Shown piece by piece: positions 1 to 6,211 of a stretch of 13,239 nt of DNA (its first letter is position 1; every line of letters starts with the position of its first letter). Where the stretch lies: the NCBI GenBank assembly GCA_964351745.1, contig CAYGPI010000071.1, forward strand, positions 1-13,239, in the 5' to 3' direction. The stretch comes from CAYNJF01 sp964351745 (GTDB lineage Bacteria; Pseudomonadota; Gammaproteobacteria; Berkiellales; Berkiellaceae). Under the pieces are notes generated by a model that saw nothing but the letters and a program-made list of their open reading frames with translations, did no database searches and was not told where the DNA came from. A program made the position numbers and the translations under genes.

Positions 1-1
1 A

Positions 2-1474
2 AAAGATGCTGGTCGTATTGCGGGCCTTGATGTGAAACGCATCATCAATGAGCCAACAGCGGCAGCGCTCGCGTATGGTATGGATAAGCAAACGGGTGAT
101 CGTGTGATTGCTGTGTTTGACTTAGGCGGTGGTACTTTTGATATTTCAATCATTGAAATTGCGGATGTTGACGGTGAACATCAATTTGAAGTGCTTGCTA
201 CGAATGGTGATACTTTCTTAGGCGGTGAAGATTTCGATCACCGTTTGATTGAATATCTCGTTGAAGAATTCAAAAAAGATCAAGGTGTTGACTTAACCAA
301 AGATCCTTTGGCTTTGCAACGCTTAAAAGAAGCTGCTGAGAAAGCTAAAATTGAACTTTCAACTAGAGAACAAACCGACATTAACTTGCCTTATGTCACA
401 GCTGACGCTTCAGGTCCTAAGCACATGAACATTCGTGTGACACGTTCGAAATTTGAATCTTTAGTTGAAGATTTCATTGAGCGCTCTTTAGAGCCTTGCC
501 GTTTAGCCTTGAAAGATGCTGGTAAGTCTGCAAGTGAAATTGATGATATTATTTTGGTTGGTGGTCAAACACGTATGCCAAAAGTACAAGCTGCTGTTGA
601 AAAATTCTTTAACAAAGCACCTAGAAAAGATGTTAACCCTGATGAGGCTGTTGCTGTTGGTGCTGCTATTCAAGGCGCCGTATTGTCAGGTGATGTGACC
701 GACGTGCTTTTATTAGACGTGACTCCGTTATCTCTTGGTCTTGAAACCATGGGTGGTGTGATGACTAAGTTGATTGAGAAAAATACGACAATCCCTACGA
801 AGAAAAGCCAAGTCTTTTCAACAGCGGAAAGTAATCAATCAGCGGTGACCATTAGAGTTTTCCAGGGTGAGCGTGAGCAAGCTTCTGCCAATAAATTCTT
901 AGGTCAGTTTGACTTGGCAGATATTCCGCCTGCGCCACGTGGCGTGCCACAGATTGAAGTCACTTTTGATACAGACGCCAATGGTATTTTGCATGTGTCG
1001 GCTAAAGATAAAGCGACAGGCAAAGAGCAATCAATTCAAGTGAAAGCTTCGAGTGGTTTGAGTGACGAAGAAGTTGAAAAAATGGTTAGAGATGCCGAAG
1101 CTCATGCTGATGAAGATAAAGCTTTCCAAGAGCTTGCTTCAGCGCGCAACCATGCAGATAGCTTGGCCCATGCTGCTGAGAAATCACTAGCAGAGCTTGG
1201 TGATAAAGTGGAAGCTCAGGAAAGAGCCGATATTGAATCTGCCATCAGCGATTTGAAATCAGTGATGAAAGGTGATGACAAAGCTGCGATTGAATCTAAA
1301 ACAGAAGCTTTAAGCGCTGTTTCAGGTAAATTAGCTGAACGCGTTTATCAGCAAAAAGAACAAGAAGGCTCTGCGCAAGCTGGTGGTGACGAGAAAACTA
1401 GCGGTGAGCAATCGCAAGCAGATGATGTCGTTGATGCTGAGTTTGAAGAAGTCAAAGGCAAAAAAGAAGGCTAA
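2..1474 (+). CDS. dnaK: Chaperone protein DnaK (Hsp70), 5' end missing
   Basis: ATP-dependent Hsp70 chaperone that binds exposed hydrophobic segments of client proteins in the cytoplasm and cycles with DnaJ and GrpE. The reading frame is already open at base 2 (KDAGRIAGLD) and leads into RIINEPTAAALAYG, so about 145 N-terminal residues of the usual ~638 lie outside the window and about 490 are present. Visible landmarks are the ATPase motifs DLGGGTFD and VGGQTRMP, the interdomain linker DVLLLDVTPLSLG, the substrate-binding domain, an alpha-helical lid, and the C-terminal tail ending EEVKGKKEG, which matches the conserved EEVKxKK end of proteobacterial DnaK. The promoter and any heat-shock control lie upstream of the window. 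dnaJ follows after 100 bases that contain stem-loops. No frameshift or internal stop is seen. Confidence 0.98.
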   Translation, partial: KDAGRIAGLDVKRIINEPTAAALAYGMDKQTGDRVIAVFDLGGGTFDISIIEIADVDGEHQFEVLATNGDTFLGGEDFDHRLIEYLVEEFKKDQGVDLTKDPLALQRLKEAAEKAKIELSTREQTDINLPYVTADASGPKHMNIRVTRSKFESLVEDFIERSLEPCRLALKDAGKSASEIDDIILVGGQTRMPKVQAAVEKFFNKAPRKDVNPDEAVAVGAAIQGAVLSGDVTDVLLLDVTPLSLGLETMGGVMTKLIEKNTTIPTKKSQVFSTAESNQSAVTIRVFQGEREQASANKFLGQFDLADIPPAPRGVPQIEVTFDTDANGILHVSAKDKATGKEQSIQVKASSGLSDEEVEKMVRDAEAHADEDKAFQELASARNHADSLAHAAEKSLAELGDKVEAQERADIESAISDLKSVMKGDDKAAIESKTEALSAVSGKLAERVYQQKEQEGSAQAGGDEKTSGEQSQADDVVDAEFEEVKGKKEG

Positions 1475-1483
1475 CACATAGGG

Positions 1484-1498
1484 CATGCTTTGAGCATG
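1484..1498 (+). other. Small stem-loop just after dnaK
   Basis: CATGCT and AGCATG form a perfect 6-bp stem with a TTG loop, ten bases after the dnaK stop codon. It is followed 25 bases later by a much stronger hairpin. It could protect the dnaK mRNA 3' end, but a stem this short may also be chance. Confidence 0.35.
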
Positions 1499-1523
1499 AG
1501 CTTCCCAAAAAATAGCAATCAAT

Positions 1524-1548
1524 AGAAGCAGGCCTTTGGCCTGCTTCT
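1524..1548 (+). terminator. Strong dnaK-dnaJ intergenic stem-loop, possible attenuator
   Basis: AGAAGCAGGCC, loop TTT, then GGCCTGCTTCT: a perfect 11-bp GC-rich stem with a 3-base loop. On the plus strand it is followed by GTGTGTAAAA, not a T run, so it does not meet the rule for a simple intrinsic terminator. Its place between dnaK and dnaJ fits a partial terminator, RNA-processing site or 3'-end stabiliser that would make dnaJ less abundant than dnaK. The stem is seen directly; the role is inferred. Confidence 0.5.
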
Positions 1549-1574
1549 GTGTGTAAAAGATATTGGAATATGAC

Positions 1575-2693
1575 ATGTCAAAACAAGACTATTATGAGAT
1601 TTTAGGTGTATCAAAAAGTGCTTCAGATGCCGATATTAAAAAAGCTTATCGTCGTGTAGCGATGAAGCATCACCCTGATAGAAATAAGGGAGATAAAGCT
1701 TCTGAGGAAAAGTTTAAAGACGCAACCGAAGCTTATGATGTTTTGAGTGATGCCAATAAAAGGCAAGCCTATGATCGTCATGGTCATGCTGGTGTCGATC
1801 AAAGCCATGGTGGTATGGGTGGTGGCGCTGGTGGTTTTGGTGATGTTTTTGGAGATATTTTCTCGGATATCTTTGGTGGCGGTAATATGGGTGGCCAAGG
1901 TGGCCAGAGGCGTGCGCAAAGAGGTGCTGATTTACGCTATAGCTTAGAGCTCTCCTTAGAAGATGCCGTCAGAGGCACTAACGTTAATATCAAAGTGCCA
2001 ACTTGGGTTTCTTGTGATGGTTGCCAGGGCAGTGGCGCGAATAAAGGGGCCAAGCCAACAACCTGTGGTGGTTGTCAGGGGCATGGTCAAGTCAGGATGC
2101 AGCAAGGCTTTTTTACTGTTCAGCAAACATGTCCACATTGTGGTGGATCTGGGCAAGTCATTTCAGATCCTTGTCGCAAATGCCGTGGTCAAGGACGCGT
2201 TCGTGATGAGAAAACATTGAATGTTAAAATTCCACCAGGTGTCGATGAAGGGGATAGAATCCGTTTAAGCGGTGAAGGTGAAGCCGCTGGTCATGGTGGT
2301 GTCTCTGGAGATTTATATGTTCAGGTGCATTTGAAAGCCCATCCTATTTTTAAACGTGATGAATACAATCTACATTGTGAAGTGCCTATTAGCTTTTTGA
2401 CGGCAGCCTTAGGTGGCGAGCTAGAAGTCCCAACACTTGATGGGCGGGTTAAATTAAAAATCCCGACAGAAACTCAAACAGGTCGAGTTTTTAAAGTGAA
2501 AGGAAAAGGCGTCAAGCCTGTGCGCGGTGGTTATGCTGGTGATCTCCTATGTAAAGTCATTGTTGAGACGCCTGTTAATTTAACAAAACGCCAAAAAGAG
2601 TTACTTGAGGAATTTGAGAGCGAAACAACAAATAAGAAAAAGCACAACCCTAGAGTTGCGACCTGGTTTGATCGAGTTAAAGATTTTTTCTGA
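1575..2693 (+). CDS. dnaJ: Chaperone protein DnaJ (Hsp40)
   Basis: Type I Hsp40 co-chaperone that delivers unfolded proteins to DnaK and stimulates its ATPase. The 372 residues contain the J domain at 1-70 with the HPD motif at 33-35, a Gly/Phe-rich linker at about 79-110, and a zinc-binding domain at about 147-207 with four CxxCxGxG repeats (CDGCQGSG, CGGCQGHG, CPHCGGSG, CRKCRGQG). The C-terminal client-binding and dimerisation domains complete a normal DnaJ length. The ATG at 1575 is chosen because it gives the family start MSKQDYYEILGV and has a GGA-type ribosome site about 7 bases upstream. The in-frame TTG at 1563 would only add MEYD. dapB follows after 33 bases with no obvious promoter, so the two are probably co-transcribed. 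Confidence 0.97.
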   Translation: MSKQDYYEILGVSKSASDADIKKAYRRVAMKHHPDRNKGDKASEEKFKDATEAYDVLSDANKRQAYDRHGHAGVDQSHGGMGGGAGGFGDVFGDIFSDIFGGGNMGGQGGQRRAQRGADLRYSLELSLEDAVRGTNVNIKVPTWVSCDGCQGSGANKGAKPTTCGGCQGHGQVRMQQGFFTVQQTCPHCGGSGQVISDPCRKCRGQGRVRDEKTLNVKIPPGVDEGDRIRLSGEGEAAGHGGVSGDLYVQVHLKAHPIFKRDEYNLHCEVPISFLTAALGGELEVPTLDGRVKLKIPTETQTGRVFKVKGKGVKPVRGGYAGDLLCKVIVETPVNLTKRQKELLEEFESETTNKKKHNPRVATWFDRVKDFF

Positions 2694-2726
2694 AAGTTAT
2701 TTCAAATAGAGAATAAGGATAGTTAA

Positions 2727-3524
2727 ATGATGAAAGTCGGTGTTGCTGGTTGCTCAGGGAGAATGGGACAAAGTATTCTTCAGGGCATTCTAAAACATCC
2801 TTCTCTTTCTTTGGTTGGAGGCTCTGTGAGAGCTTCTAGCGAGAGTTTAGGAAAAGATTTAGGGTTGTTAGCAGGGATGGATGCTTGTGGTATGAAAGCG
2901 ACGAGCGATCTAGATAAGGCTTTTATCGATGCTCAGGTTATCATTGACTTTACTTTGCCAGATGTCGCTATACAAACGCTTGATTACTACCAAACCCATC
3001 GTAAGAAGGTTGTTTTTGGTGGCACAGGTTTTAGTGATGAGCAAATTGAACTCATTGTGCAAGCCGCTCAAAATATTGCGGTTGTCCATGGTTCTAATAT
3101 GAGCATAGGTATTAACCTTTGCTATCAATTGGCAGCTAAGGCAGCTCGAGTGCTCAAAAATTTTGATATTGATATTTTTGAAGCACATCACCGCCATAAA
3201 ATAGATGCTCCTTCAGGAACAGCGCTAGCTTTTGGTGAGCACATAGCAAAAGCTAGAGAGCTTGAACTTAAAGATGTTGCTCAATTTGATAGACATAGTA
3301 AGACAGTCAAACGAGCCAAAGATGAAATTGGCTTCTCGTCTATGAGAGGTGGAGACATTTTTGGTGAGCATACGGTTTACTATGCAAGTGATTCGGAGCG
3401 CGTTGAAATTGTCCATCGTGCAAGCTCTAGAGAAGCTTTTAGCCAAGGCGCGATTCTAGCGGCCATGTGGCTGCAAGATAAAGCGAATGGTTTTTATGGC
3501 ATGAGCGACGTTTTGGATTTGTAA
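2727..3524 (+). CDS. dapB: 4-hydroxy-tetrahydrodipicolinate reductase
   Basis: NAD(P)H-dependent reductase of the diaminopimelate/lysine pathway. It makes tetrahydrodipicolinate and so feeds peptidoglycan and lysine synthesis. The 265 residues match the family's usual length. Visible motifs are the nucleotide-binding loop GCSGRMG at 8-14, the GTG-type loop at about 99-101, and the catalytic signature HHRHKIDAPSGTAL at 154-167 with its conserved His and Lys. The C-terminus MSDVLDL resembles the E. coli ending. The ATG at 2727 follows AAGGA at 2715-2719 with good spacing; a second ATG directly follows it. In many gammaproteobacteria dapB directly precedes carAB, but here 2.7 kb with two unrelated genes separates them. 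A hairpin lies 22 bases after the stop. Confidence 0.97.
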   Translation: MMKVGVAGCSGRMGQSILQGILKHPSLSLVGGSVRASSESLGKDLGLLAGMDACGMKATSDLDKAFIDAQVIIDFTLPDVAIQTLDYYQTHRKKVVFGGTGFSDEQIELIVQAAQNIAVVHGSNMSIGINLCYQLAAKAARVLKNFDIDIFEAHHRHKIDAPSGTALAFGEHIAKARELELKDVAQFDRHSKTVKRAKDEIGFSSMRGGDIFGEHTVYYASDSERVEIVHRASSREAFSQGAILAAMWLQDKANGFYGMSDVLDL

Positions 3525-3545
3525 CTTTTCTGAATTTTTCTTAAA

Positions 3546-3584
3546 ATCTCGGGTGACTCAATTGTAGAAAGTCACCCTCGAGAT
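3546..3584. terminator. Hairpin between convergent dapB and the orphan gene
   Basis: GGGTGACT (3551-3558) pairs with AGTCACCC (3570-3577). ATCTC (3546-3550) pairs with GAGAT (3580-3584) across a 2-base bulge, giving 13 bp in all. Read on the minus strand the stem is followed at once by TTTTAAGAAAAATT, so it suits termination of the minus-strand gene ending at 3600. On the plus strand, where dapB ends, there is no T run after the stem, so termination there would be weaker. Confidence 0.7.
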
Positions 3585-3599
3585 CAATAGAAACTCATA

Positions 3600-4430
3600 T
3601 TACTTAGATGGTGAGGATCTATGCGTTGTTGTTGCTTGCAAGTCTTGGGCAGCAAACTCTTCCATTCTTTTCTTAATTTCTTCTTCAATTTGTTGCTTGT
3701 CAGTCCCATGAGCAAAATCTCTTATCACGATGTTCTTGTCTTGACTAGCGAAAGACTGGATGAATTTTAGTTTTAGTTCGTGGAATTGATCTTCATTGTA
3801 TTGCGAATGGCTTAATAGATTTTTTTCGTCCCCTTCAGCTGCTTTAAGGGCTTCGAAGGTTAGCGCTCTCAGAGTAGCCTGCAGATCTTTAGGGCATGAT
3901 GCTAATGCTGTATCAAGAGCAGAATCTGCTTTTTGTTCTTTTGCTAAAGAAAGCAAAACGTCTTTCATTGGCTCAGCAGCCCTGGGCTCAGCAACATCTC
4001 TGTTGGCTTGTTGAGCATGTCTACCGGTATACTTTTTATAGGCAAATAAACCGACACCAGCGACAACAGCAGCGACAGCTGCAGTGATAGCGGCTTCTTC
4101 TTTATACTCAGATGCCATGTCAAAAGCATGGCGTCCCATATTGGTGACCTGAGACATATCAGGCGCCCATGCACTTGCTGTTCCTTGAACCCACTGTGTT
4201 GTTGAGTTGCATGTGGCGCTGGCCCAATCAACAAGACGATTATCAAACGGAGAAAAATTGACGGCAGATGGTAAGGTTGGTAAAAAACTGAACTCTGTCC
4301 ATGTTGAAGATGCAGCTGTGATAACAGCTGGGGCTTGCAAAGTTAACTCAGGTGTTTGAGGCAAGGTTGCTGAGGAAAAAATATTAGTAACGGGTGTCAC
4401 TAAAGTTTGGTTGGCAAGTTCATAGTTCAT
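3600..4430 (-). CDS. Orphan protein with one predicted membrane segment; candidate secreted effector
   Basis: I do not recognise this family. The 276-residue product has a Thr/Pro/Ser/Ala-rich N-terminal third (1-65), then a Trp- and Ala-containing stretch. One hydrophobic helix lies at about 113-130 (AAVAAVVAGVGLF core), followed by basic residues (YKKYTGRH). A soluble, charged, helical C-terminal half follows. The C-terminus has a Glu-rich block (IEEEIKKRMEEF, about 248-259) and a polar tail ending SSPSK. No N-terminal signal peptide is seen. A Glu block near a polar C-terminus is known from Dot/Icm type IV effectors, so a secreted effector is possible but unproven. The ATG at 4430 is chosen because AAGGA lies 7 bases upstream; the in-frame TTG at 4490 lies inside the promoter. 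It is divergent from the next gene and convergent with dapB. Confidence 0.8.
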   Translation of the reverse strand: MNYELANQTLVTPVTNIFSSATLPQTPELTLQAPAVITAASSTWTEFSFLPTLPSAVNFSPFDNRLVDWASATCNSTTQWVQGTASAWAPDMSQVTNMGRHAFDMASEYKEEAAITAAVAAVVAGVGLFAYKKYTGRHAQQANRDVAEPRAAEPMKDVLLSLAKEQKADSALDTALASCPKDLQATLRALTFEALKAAEGDEKNLLSHSQYNEDQFHELKLKFIQSFASQDKNIVIRDFAHGTDKQQIEEEIKKRMEEFAAQDLQATTTHRSSPSK

Positions 4431-4478
4431 GGTCAAGTCCTTCTTAGTTATGGTAGCTCTTAAATCTGCGCAGCCGCG

Positions 4479-4507
4479 ATTGTATGTCAACGCTTAGACG
4501 CTATCAA
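4479..4507 (-). promoter_or_regulatory. Sigma-70-type promoter for the minus-strand orphan gene
   Basis: On the minus strand TTGATA (4507-4502) and TACAAT (4484-4479) are separated by exactly 17 bases, each matching the consensus in five of six positions. Transcription should start near 4472, giving a 5' leader of about 40 bases before the ATG at 4430. The spacer holds a short direct repeat, ACGCT at 4490-4494 and 4498-4502 (plus-strand reading), which could be an operator. Confidence 0.65.
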
Positions 4508-4584
4508 CCTTTTGAAAATCAAACCAATCTTTTGCATATACACCTAAATTTTTGCCCTGAAAGGGAACTTTTTTTAGTCTTGTT

Positions 4585-4613
4585 TTGTCGAAAGGGGCGA
4601 GAGGATTTGTATT
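4585..4613 (+). promoter_or_regulatory. Weak candidate promoter for the plus-strand orphan gene
   Basis: TTGTCG (4585-4590) and TGTATT (4608-4613) are 17 bases apart, each matching the sigma-70 consensus in four of six positions. This is the best pairing I find upstream of the gene starting at 4647, but it is weak, and a dedicated activator could be needed. Confidence 0.3.
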
Positions 4614-4626
4614 GAATACTTGTATA

Positions 4627-4638
4627 TCCTCTAGAGGA
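4627..4638 (+). promoter_or_regulatory. Palindrome overlapping the ribosome binding site of the 4647 gene
   Basis: TCCTCTAGAGGA is a perfect 12-base palindrome whose right half overlaps the purine-rich ribosome binding site AGAGGAGA (4633-4640). Just upstream is GTATTGAATAC (4609-4619), a perfect 5-1-5 inverted repeat. Either could bind a dimeric regulator. The first pairs the Shine-Dalgarno core and could affect ribosome access. Confidence 0.35.
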
Positions 4639-4646
4639 GACAAATC

Positions 4647-6074
4647 ATGGCAAAACCAAGAGCTGAAATAAAATTAGAAGAGTTGCAGACCTTAGGAGCA
4701 CAAAGGGCTGATGATATCGTTGATTGGAATAATGAGCAGGCTGTTTTAAAACGTTTAGCATGGTTAAAAGCATGTAAAGAGACCGTGACTGCAGAAGATG
4801 ATGGAGAAATACCTTCAGTTGCTCTGGTTAATTGGCTTTTAGGCGTGGCGGATAGGGGTATCGTTGGGGTGGCAGCGGTTGTGCCAGCACCCGCAGGCAA
4901 TATTTTTACTCGAATGAAAAATTATCTTGGGGATAATATCAAAAAGGGAGCCGTGAATATAAAAGAGGGCAGAAAAAGAAAAAAATATGCGATCATGTTT
5001 GCGGGTATGGGCATTGGTGCGATAGCAGGTGCTTTACTAGGCACTTTAGTCTTCCCTGGTATTGGTACAGCGATTGGTGGTGCTGTTGGGGGGGTTATTG
5101 CCGCAGCTTCGCCAATTGTACTAGGTGTTATTGTTGGTGTTGTAGGTGCTTTTCTTGGTACGTTCCTTAGCAAAAAAGTTGCCTCTGCTTTGCCCAAAGG
5201 GGCTGATGATTATAAATTATTTCAGGAGCCCACAAATAGATTAAAATTATTAACCGGGCTAGATGAAATAGAGTTAACCAAGTTGCAAGCCTTTGTTAAA
5301 AATCGTGAGGGGCAATTTCCCGAAGGTAACCCACTTAGGGTAGCTTTAAAAGATGTAAGAGGTCGCGCTTTTAAACAAGGCTCTAAAGCAGCTATGGAGC
5401 AGTTAACTTTTTTCTTAGTGCAAGAGCTTCAAGAATTAAAGGCTAATCCAAGCCTGGCAAAAAAACAAGACATTGATTTGCTAGAATCTGTTTTGGATAA
5501 AATTGCACAATCTGAAAACATTGATAGTAAAGTGAAAGATCATATTAAAGCTAGCCTATCTGAAGAAGATAGCGACTTGGAGAGTGAATTAGCTGTTAGA
5601 GTCGATCTTCCGTTACATTTAGGTAAGAAACATGAGATTCTTCAGAGTTATGAGAGCGATCAGCTAGAAATTAGAGTGCAAGCGGAAAAGTTATTAGTTC
5701 TTAGAATTAAAGGGGCTAAAAATTTTGGTGAATTAGCAAGAGCTTTTGAACTTCATGATTATGATTTGCAAGATCACCGTGGTGAAACAGTTCAGTTATC
5801 TAAAGTTGTTAAAAAACTTAGAGCATGCGAAAAAGCACAAGAGCATGGTAGTACGATTCGATCTATCAGTGCGCTTCGTTTAGTAGATGATGAAAAATAT
5901 GGACTTTATGCTAAAGCACAGGAATTAGGCGTTCGAGATTTAGTAAGTTCAAAGCCTTTGTTCAGCCGATCGAGTACTTCATCGTCCCCTGAGCGAGTTT
6001 CTCGTGCAGAGCCAGTTGTCACCGATGAGCAAAGAGCCTCTGTTAGCTCGGCTGGTCCTAAGCATAAACACTAA
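4647..6074 (+). CDS. Orphan protein with a glycine-zipper hydrophobic core
   Basis: I do not recognise this family. The 475-residue product begins with a charged, probably helical region (1-110) that ends in a basic patch (KEGRKRKK). A long hydrophobic block at about 114-174 is rich in Gly and Ala with GxxxG-type spacing (GMGIGAIAGALLG, GIGTAIGGAVGG). It is long enough for two or three membrane passes and resembles glycine-zipper or pore-forming hairpins. A soluble helical domain follows (about 185-430), with coiled-coil-like Leu/Lys/Glu stretches near 245-305. The C-terminal 40 residues are Ser-, Pro- and charge-rich (SRSSTSSSPER) and end PKHKH. The ATG at 4647 has an excellent AGAGGAGA six bases upstream. 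It is divergent from the other orphan gene. Base composition looks like that of its neighbours. A membrane-active secreted effector is one possibility; a structural or stress membrane protein is another. Confidence 0.8.
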   Translation: MAKPRAEIKLEELQTLGAQRADDIVDWNNEQAVLKRLAWLKACKETVTAEDDGEIPSVALVNWLLGVADRGIVGVAAVVPAPAGNIFTRMKNYLGDNIKKGAVNIKEGRKRKKYAIMFAGMGIGAIAGALLGTLVFPGIGTAIGGAVGGVIAAASPIVLGVIVGVVGAFLGTFLSKKVASALPKGADDYKLFQEPTNRLKLLTGLDEIELTKLQAFVKNREGQFPEGNPLRVALKDVRGRAFKQGSKAAMEQLTFFLVQELQELKANPSLAKKQDIDLLESVLDKIAQSENIDSKVKDHIKASLSEEDSDLESELAVRVDLPLHLGKKHEILQSYESDQLEIRVQAEKLLVLRIKGAKNFGELARAFELHDYDLQDHRGETVQLSKVVKKLRACEKAQEHGSTIRSISALRLVDDEKYGLYAKAQELGVRDLVSSKPLFSRSSTSSSPERVSRAEPVVTDEQRASVSSAGPKHKH

Positions 6075-6091
6075 GGCATCTCTTTTGAGTC

Positions 6092-6119
6092 TTTAGCGAG
6101 AGAGCTATCATGATATAGT
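6092..6119 (+). promoter_or_regulatory. Candidate extended -10 promoter for carAB
   Basis: TGATATAGT (6111-6119) is a good extended -10 element. A weak -35, TTTAGC (6092-6097), lies 16 bases before the TATAGT hexamer. It overlaps the palindrome TATCATGATA (6106-6115). Transcription starting near 6126 would give a leader of about 86 bases that includes the terminator at 6155-6187. Functional assignment is inferred. Confidence 0.4.
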
Positions 6120-6154
6120 TAATCCACTCATGGACTTATCGTAATGAATTAGAT

Positions 6155-6187
6155 AAAATGCGGCCGGTTTGTTCCGCATTTTTTTTT
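6155..6187 (+). terminator. Intrinsic terminator upstream of carA, possible attenuator
   Basis: AAAATGCGG (6155-6163) pairs with CCGCATTTT (6174-6182), 9 bp around a 10-base loop. The run of nine T (6179-6187) overlaps the 3' arm and continues past it. This is a textbook Rho-independent terminator. It may simply end the orphan gene transcript that stops at 6074. It also sits downstream of a plausible carA promoter and only 24 bases before the carA start, so an attenuator is possible. Confidence 0.85.
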
Positions 6188-6211
6188 GCGCTTAAAACAA
6201 GGAGTTATTTC

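Noticed and set aside
1563..1574. Upstream TTG start for dnaJ
   Set aside because: It would add only MEYD, its own ribosome site is poor, and the ATG at 1575 gives the family start.
1331..1576. Minus-strand open frame over the dnaK end and intergenic hairpins, and similar open frames opposite dnaJ, dapB, carB and ftsH
   Set aside because: They run antisense to strongly conserved genes, have no family resemblance, and are shadows of the coding frame.
4431..4490. Upstream TTG start at 4490 for the minus-strand orphan
   Set aside because: It overlaps the predicted promoter, and AAGGA is well placed for the ATG at 4430.
4555..4577. CCCT-GAA-AGGG hairpin followed by a T run in the divergent region
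   Set aside because: The stem is only 4 bp and the T run starts three bases later; too weak to call a terminator.
3600..6074. Toxin-antitoxin or toxin-immunity pair
   Set aside because: The two genes are divergent, large and share no recognisable domain with such systems; only the arrangement hints at a joint role.
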